Shown piece after piece: positions 61,868 through 64,000 of a DNA stretch of 64,000 nt. This stretch comes from Castanea sativa (taxonomy: Eukaryota; Streptophyta; Magnoliopsida; Fagales; Fagaceae), in contig NC_134016.1 of assembly GCF_040712315.1 (NCBI RefSeq), forward strand, positions 8,469,282 to 8,533,281, in the 5' to 3' direction. The stretch's first letter is position 1. Each line of letters starts with the position of its first letter. The notes beneath the pieces were generated by a model. It ran no database searches and had not been told where the DNA came from. It saw only the letters and a list, made by a program, of their open reading frames with translations. A program made the position numbers and the translations under genes.

Positions 61868-63270
61868 ATGGCAGGCCTAGGTGCTCACCATGCAGAGTCA
61901 CAAGGATCACAACCGGAGGATCATTTCGAGCGTCTTGAGCGTCGAAGAGATCGTGAGGGAAGCGTCCACACAGAATATCCAGGGGCTAGCCATACTCATG
62001 GTGGGGGTAGCACCACCCACAAGGAGGGTTCTAAGTCCATGCAGAGGGAAATCAATCGTTTGAAGAGGAAGTTACGCCGTGCTAAACGTAGGTTTTCACC
62101 GTCCTCGTCTAATCCTTCCTCAGAGGAGGATAGGGGAGATGGCTACAGCTTGAGGTCGCGCTCCCCCACCAGTGCAACGTCCTCCGGTGAGGAGGACGAC
62201 AGCCAACTCGCAGGCGTAAGAAGCTTCATTCTAGGGGCTTAGGCAACGATGCTATGAGTAGGGCGTTGTACCAACTCTCCAAATCTCCATTCACACGAAG
62301 GATTGAGAAAGGAAGGCTTCCCAAGAGGTTTACCCAGCCCACTTTTACCATTTACAATGGCCGGACTGATCCGGTGGAGCACGTGAGTCACTTCAACCAG
62401 AGGATGGCGGTGCACTCTCACAATGAGACCTTGATGTGTAAAGTTTTCCCCTCTAGCCTGGGACTTGTTGCTATGAGGTGGTTCAATGGCCTTAAATCGG
62501 GGTCCATAGGTTCGTTTGGGGAGCTTACTAGAGCATTCGCTTCGCGGTTCATTACATGTAGCAGAGTCCCTCGACCATTAGACTCGCTGTTATCCATGAC
62601 CATGAGGGAAGGGGAGACGTTGAAAGCATACTCCGACCGTTATTGGGAGATGTTTAATGAAATAGATGGTGACTTTGATGAGGTGGCGCTTAATACCTTT
62701 AAGGTAGGCCTTCCTACTGATCACGACCTGAGAAAGTCTTTGACTAAAAAGCCTGTCCGCAGTGTACGTCGCCTCATGGACCGTATTAACGAGTATAAGA
62801 GAGTGGAGGAAGACCAACAGCAAGGAAAGGGTAAGGAGAAGGTTATCCCGCAGGAGAGAAGGGATTTCAGGTCGGACAGGTACCACAATAATAGGCCGAG
62901 GAGAGATTACGTTGGGCAGTTCGCCTCGGCAGCACCTCAGGCCGTGAACACTGTGTTCCGAGAACCAGTACATCAGCTGCTGGAGAAAGTTCGTAAGGAA
63001 CCCTTTTTCAAATGGCCTGGTAAGATGTCAGGGGACCCTGCGAAGAGGAATCAGAACCTCTTTTGTCAGTACCATCAGGATGTGGGCCACACTACCGAGA
63101 ACTGTCGAACCCTTTGGAACCATTTGGAGCAGCTTGTCAGTGAAGGAAAACTGAAGCAGCACTTGTGTCAACCTGCGGGCGGGCGGCCGGTCCGGCTCAA
63201 ACAATCAGAGGAACAATTCGTCTCGGCCGGCATTGGGAACAATCAATGTTATCTTCGCTGCACCTGGTAG
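61868..63270 (+). pseudogene. gypsy gag, frameshifted
   Basis: The start ATG at 61868 (MAGLGAHHAESQ) leads into a charged region (INRLKRKLRRAKRRF). The frame then shifts by one near 62205, with a false stop at 62242, and continues in another frame: GGRLPKRF-like, YNGRTDPVEHVSHFNQRM, the Retrotrans_gag core (MCKVFPSSLGLVAMRWFNGL, GSFGELTRAFASRFI, LKAYSDRYWEMFNEI) and a CCHC-like knuckle (CQYHQDVGHTTENC). A second shift near 63230 separates it from the protease. Without suppression of both shifts no full Gag is made. Confidence 0.85.
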
Positions 63271-63793
63271 GACCGGCTCAAGTCCCACTAGGGTGATGGC
63301 TGTTTCCCATTCTCAGGCCGAGGATGCGGGCAGCAGGCCGAAGAGGTTGAAGGGCACTTTGCCCGTCTTAGGATTCTCTGACGAGGATAAGGTAGGGACT
63401 ATCCAGCCCCATGACGATGCCCTTGTAGTTACTCTTAGGATAGGGAATTATGATGTGAGGAGGGTGATGATAGATCAGGGCAGCGGTGCAGATATCATGT
63501 ACCCTGATCTATTTAAGGGGTTAAGGTTGAAGTTGGAAGATCTTACTCCTTATGATTCACCGCTTATAAGCTTTGAAGGAAGAGCCATTGTGCCGAAGGG
63601 ACAGATCCGTTTGCCCGTTCAATCCGGCTCAGAAACAGTTGAGGTGGATTTCATTGTGGTTGACGCGTACTCTCCATATACAGCCATCCTCGCCAGGCCT
63701 TGGCTGCACGCTCTGGAAGCTGTCTCCTCTACTTTGCATGTTAAAGTTAAATTCCCCTCCGGGGAATATGTTAAGGAAGTTCTCGGCAGCTAA
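63233..63793 (+). pseudogene. gypsy aspartic protease region
   Basis: The frame continues Gag through TINVIFAAPGRTG, then the retropepsin-like domain: VTLRIGNYDVRRVMIDQGSGADI (catalytic D; DQGSGAD replaces the general DTG, a form common in plant Tat elements), LISFEGRAIVPKGQIRLP and TAILARPWLHAL. A stop at 63791-63793 after VLGS appears premature, because homologous-looking sequence runs on in the same frame (SVARQCISAA). Confidence 0.8.
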
Positions 63794-64000
63794 TCGGTGG
63801 CTAGGCAATGCATATCGGCTGCAGTATTGCATCAGACAAAAGCCGAGTCTTCGGCTTTAATCACCAAGGACTTATAGCAGTTAACAGCTCCTGGTTCATC
63901 TGGGATGGTGACAGGAGAGGAGACACATTGTGAGGAGTTGGAGAAGTTTCCAATAGCCGATAACCCAGAGAGGTTCTTCCAAGTCGGCATACTTTTGCCA
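63794..64000 (+). pseudogene. gypsy pol continuation, partial
   Basis: The region between protease and reverse transcriptase, in the protease frame, with a further stop near 63869, then the CEELEKFPIADNPERFF and FQVGILLP segments. Reverse transcriptase lies outside the window. Confidence 0.6.

Larger units (their letters stand above)
61119..64000 (+). mobile_element. Ty3/gypsy retrotransposon, Tat-like, 5' half
   Basis: It consists of a 5' LTR, primer site, gag and protease, then leaves the window. It cuts the hAT transposase; the preceding bases GTTAC (61114-61118) would be the target duplication, to be matched beyond the window. Frameshifts and stops in gag-pro show it is not autonomous as read. 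Confidence 0.85.

Overview
The window is plant nuclear DNA from a eudicot. The evidence is AT-rich intergenic sequence, F-box genes with an F-box-associated (FBA) domain, and plant-type mobile elements: Ty1/copia with an initiator-Met primer site, Ty3/gypsy of the Tat type with a TGGCGCCGTC primer site, plant LINEs, CACTA, hAT and MITEs. The style of the repeats suggests a woody perennial, possibly Fagales, but that is only an impression. Only two genes look intact, two F-box/FBA paralogues at 9047-10321 and 32357-33625. I found no tRNA, rRNA, CRISPR array or bacterial feature.

Layout. (1) 1-4009: a degraded LTR retroelement with no recognised gag-pol but an antisense, coiled-coil-bearing reading region. 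(2) 4010-52820: a tandem segmental array. Each full unit runs: F-box gene (+), several kb of non-coding DNA, a convergent F-box pseudogene (-), an AT-rich tail, and a truncated F-box fragment (-) that lies head-to-head with the next unit's F-box gene. Unit 0 is present only as its tail (4010 to about 8390). Unit 1 runs from about 8390 to 31670 and unit 2 from about 31670 to 52820. (3) 52820-54425: unique AT-rich DNA ending in a dead F-box/WD40 gene fragment. (4) 54428-64000: a nest of mobile elements, in which a LINE is cut by a hAT element, which is itself interrupted by a solo LTR and by a Tat-type gypsy element running off the window.

Because the units are paralogous, each provides the empty site for insertions in the others. 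Unit 0 alone carries a 710-bp solo LTR inside an ATA microsatellite and two MITEs within an F-box fragment. Unit 1 alone carries a 699-bp hAT-type MITE, a Mutator-like foldback MITE and a large hAT element bearing a CACTA element. Unit 2 alone carries two 5'-truncated LINEs and a 5.0-kb copia element that splits the F-box pseudogene. Several insertions have clear target-site duplications.

The F-box proteins would act as substrate receptors of SCF (SKP1-CUL1-F-box) ubiquitin ligases. The other copies are broken, a typical birth-and-death pattern for this family. No new biochemical system is evident. The most unusual items are the phased insertion record, the antisense reading region in the LTR element, an 18-bp perfect inverted repeat upstream of one F-box gene, and the hairpin-rich tandem array inside the CACTA element.
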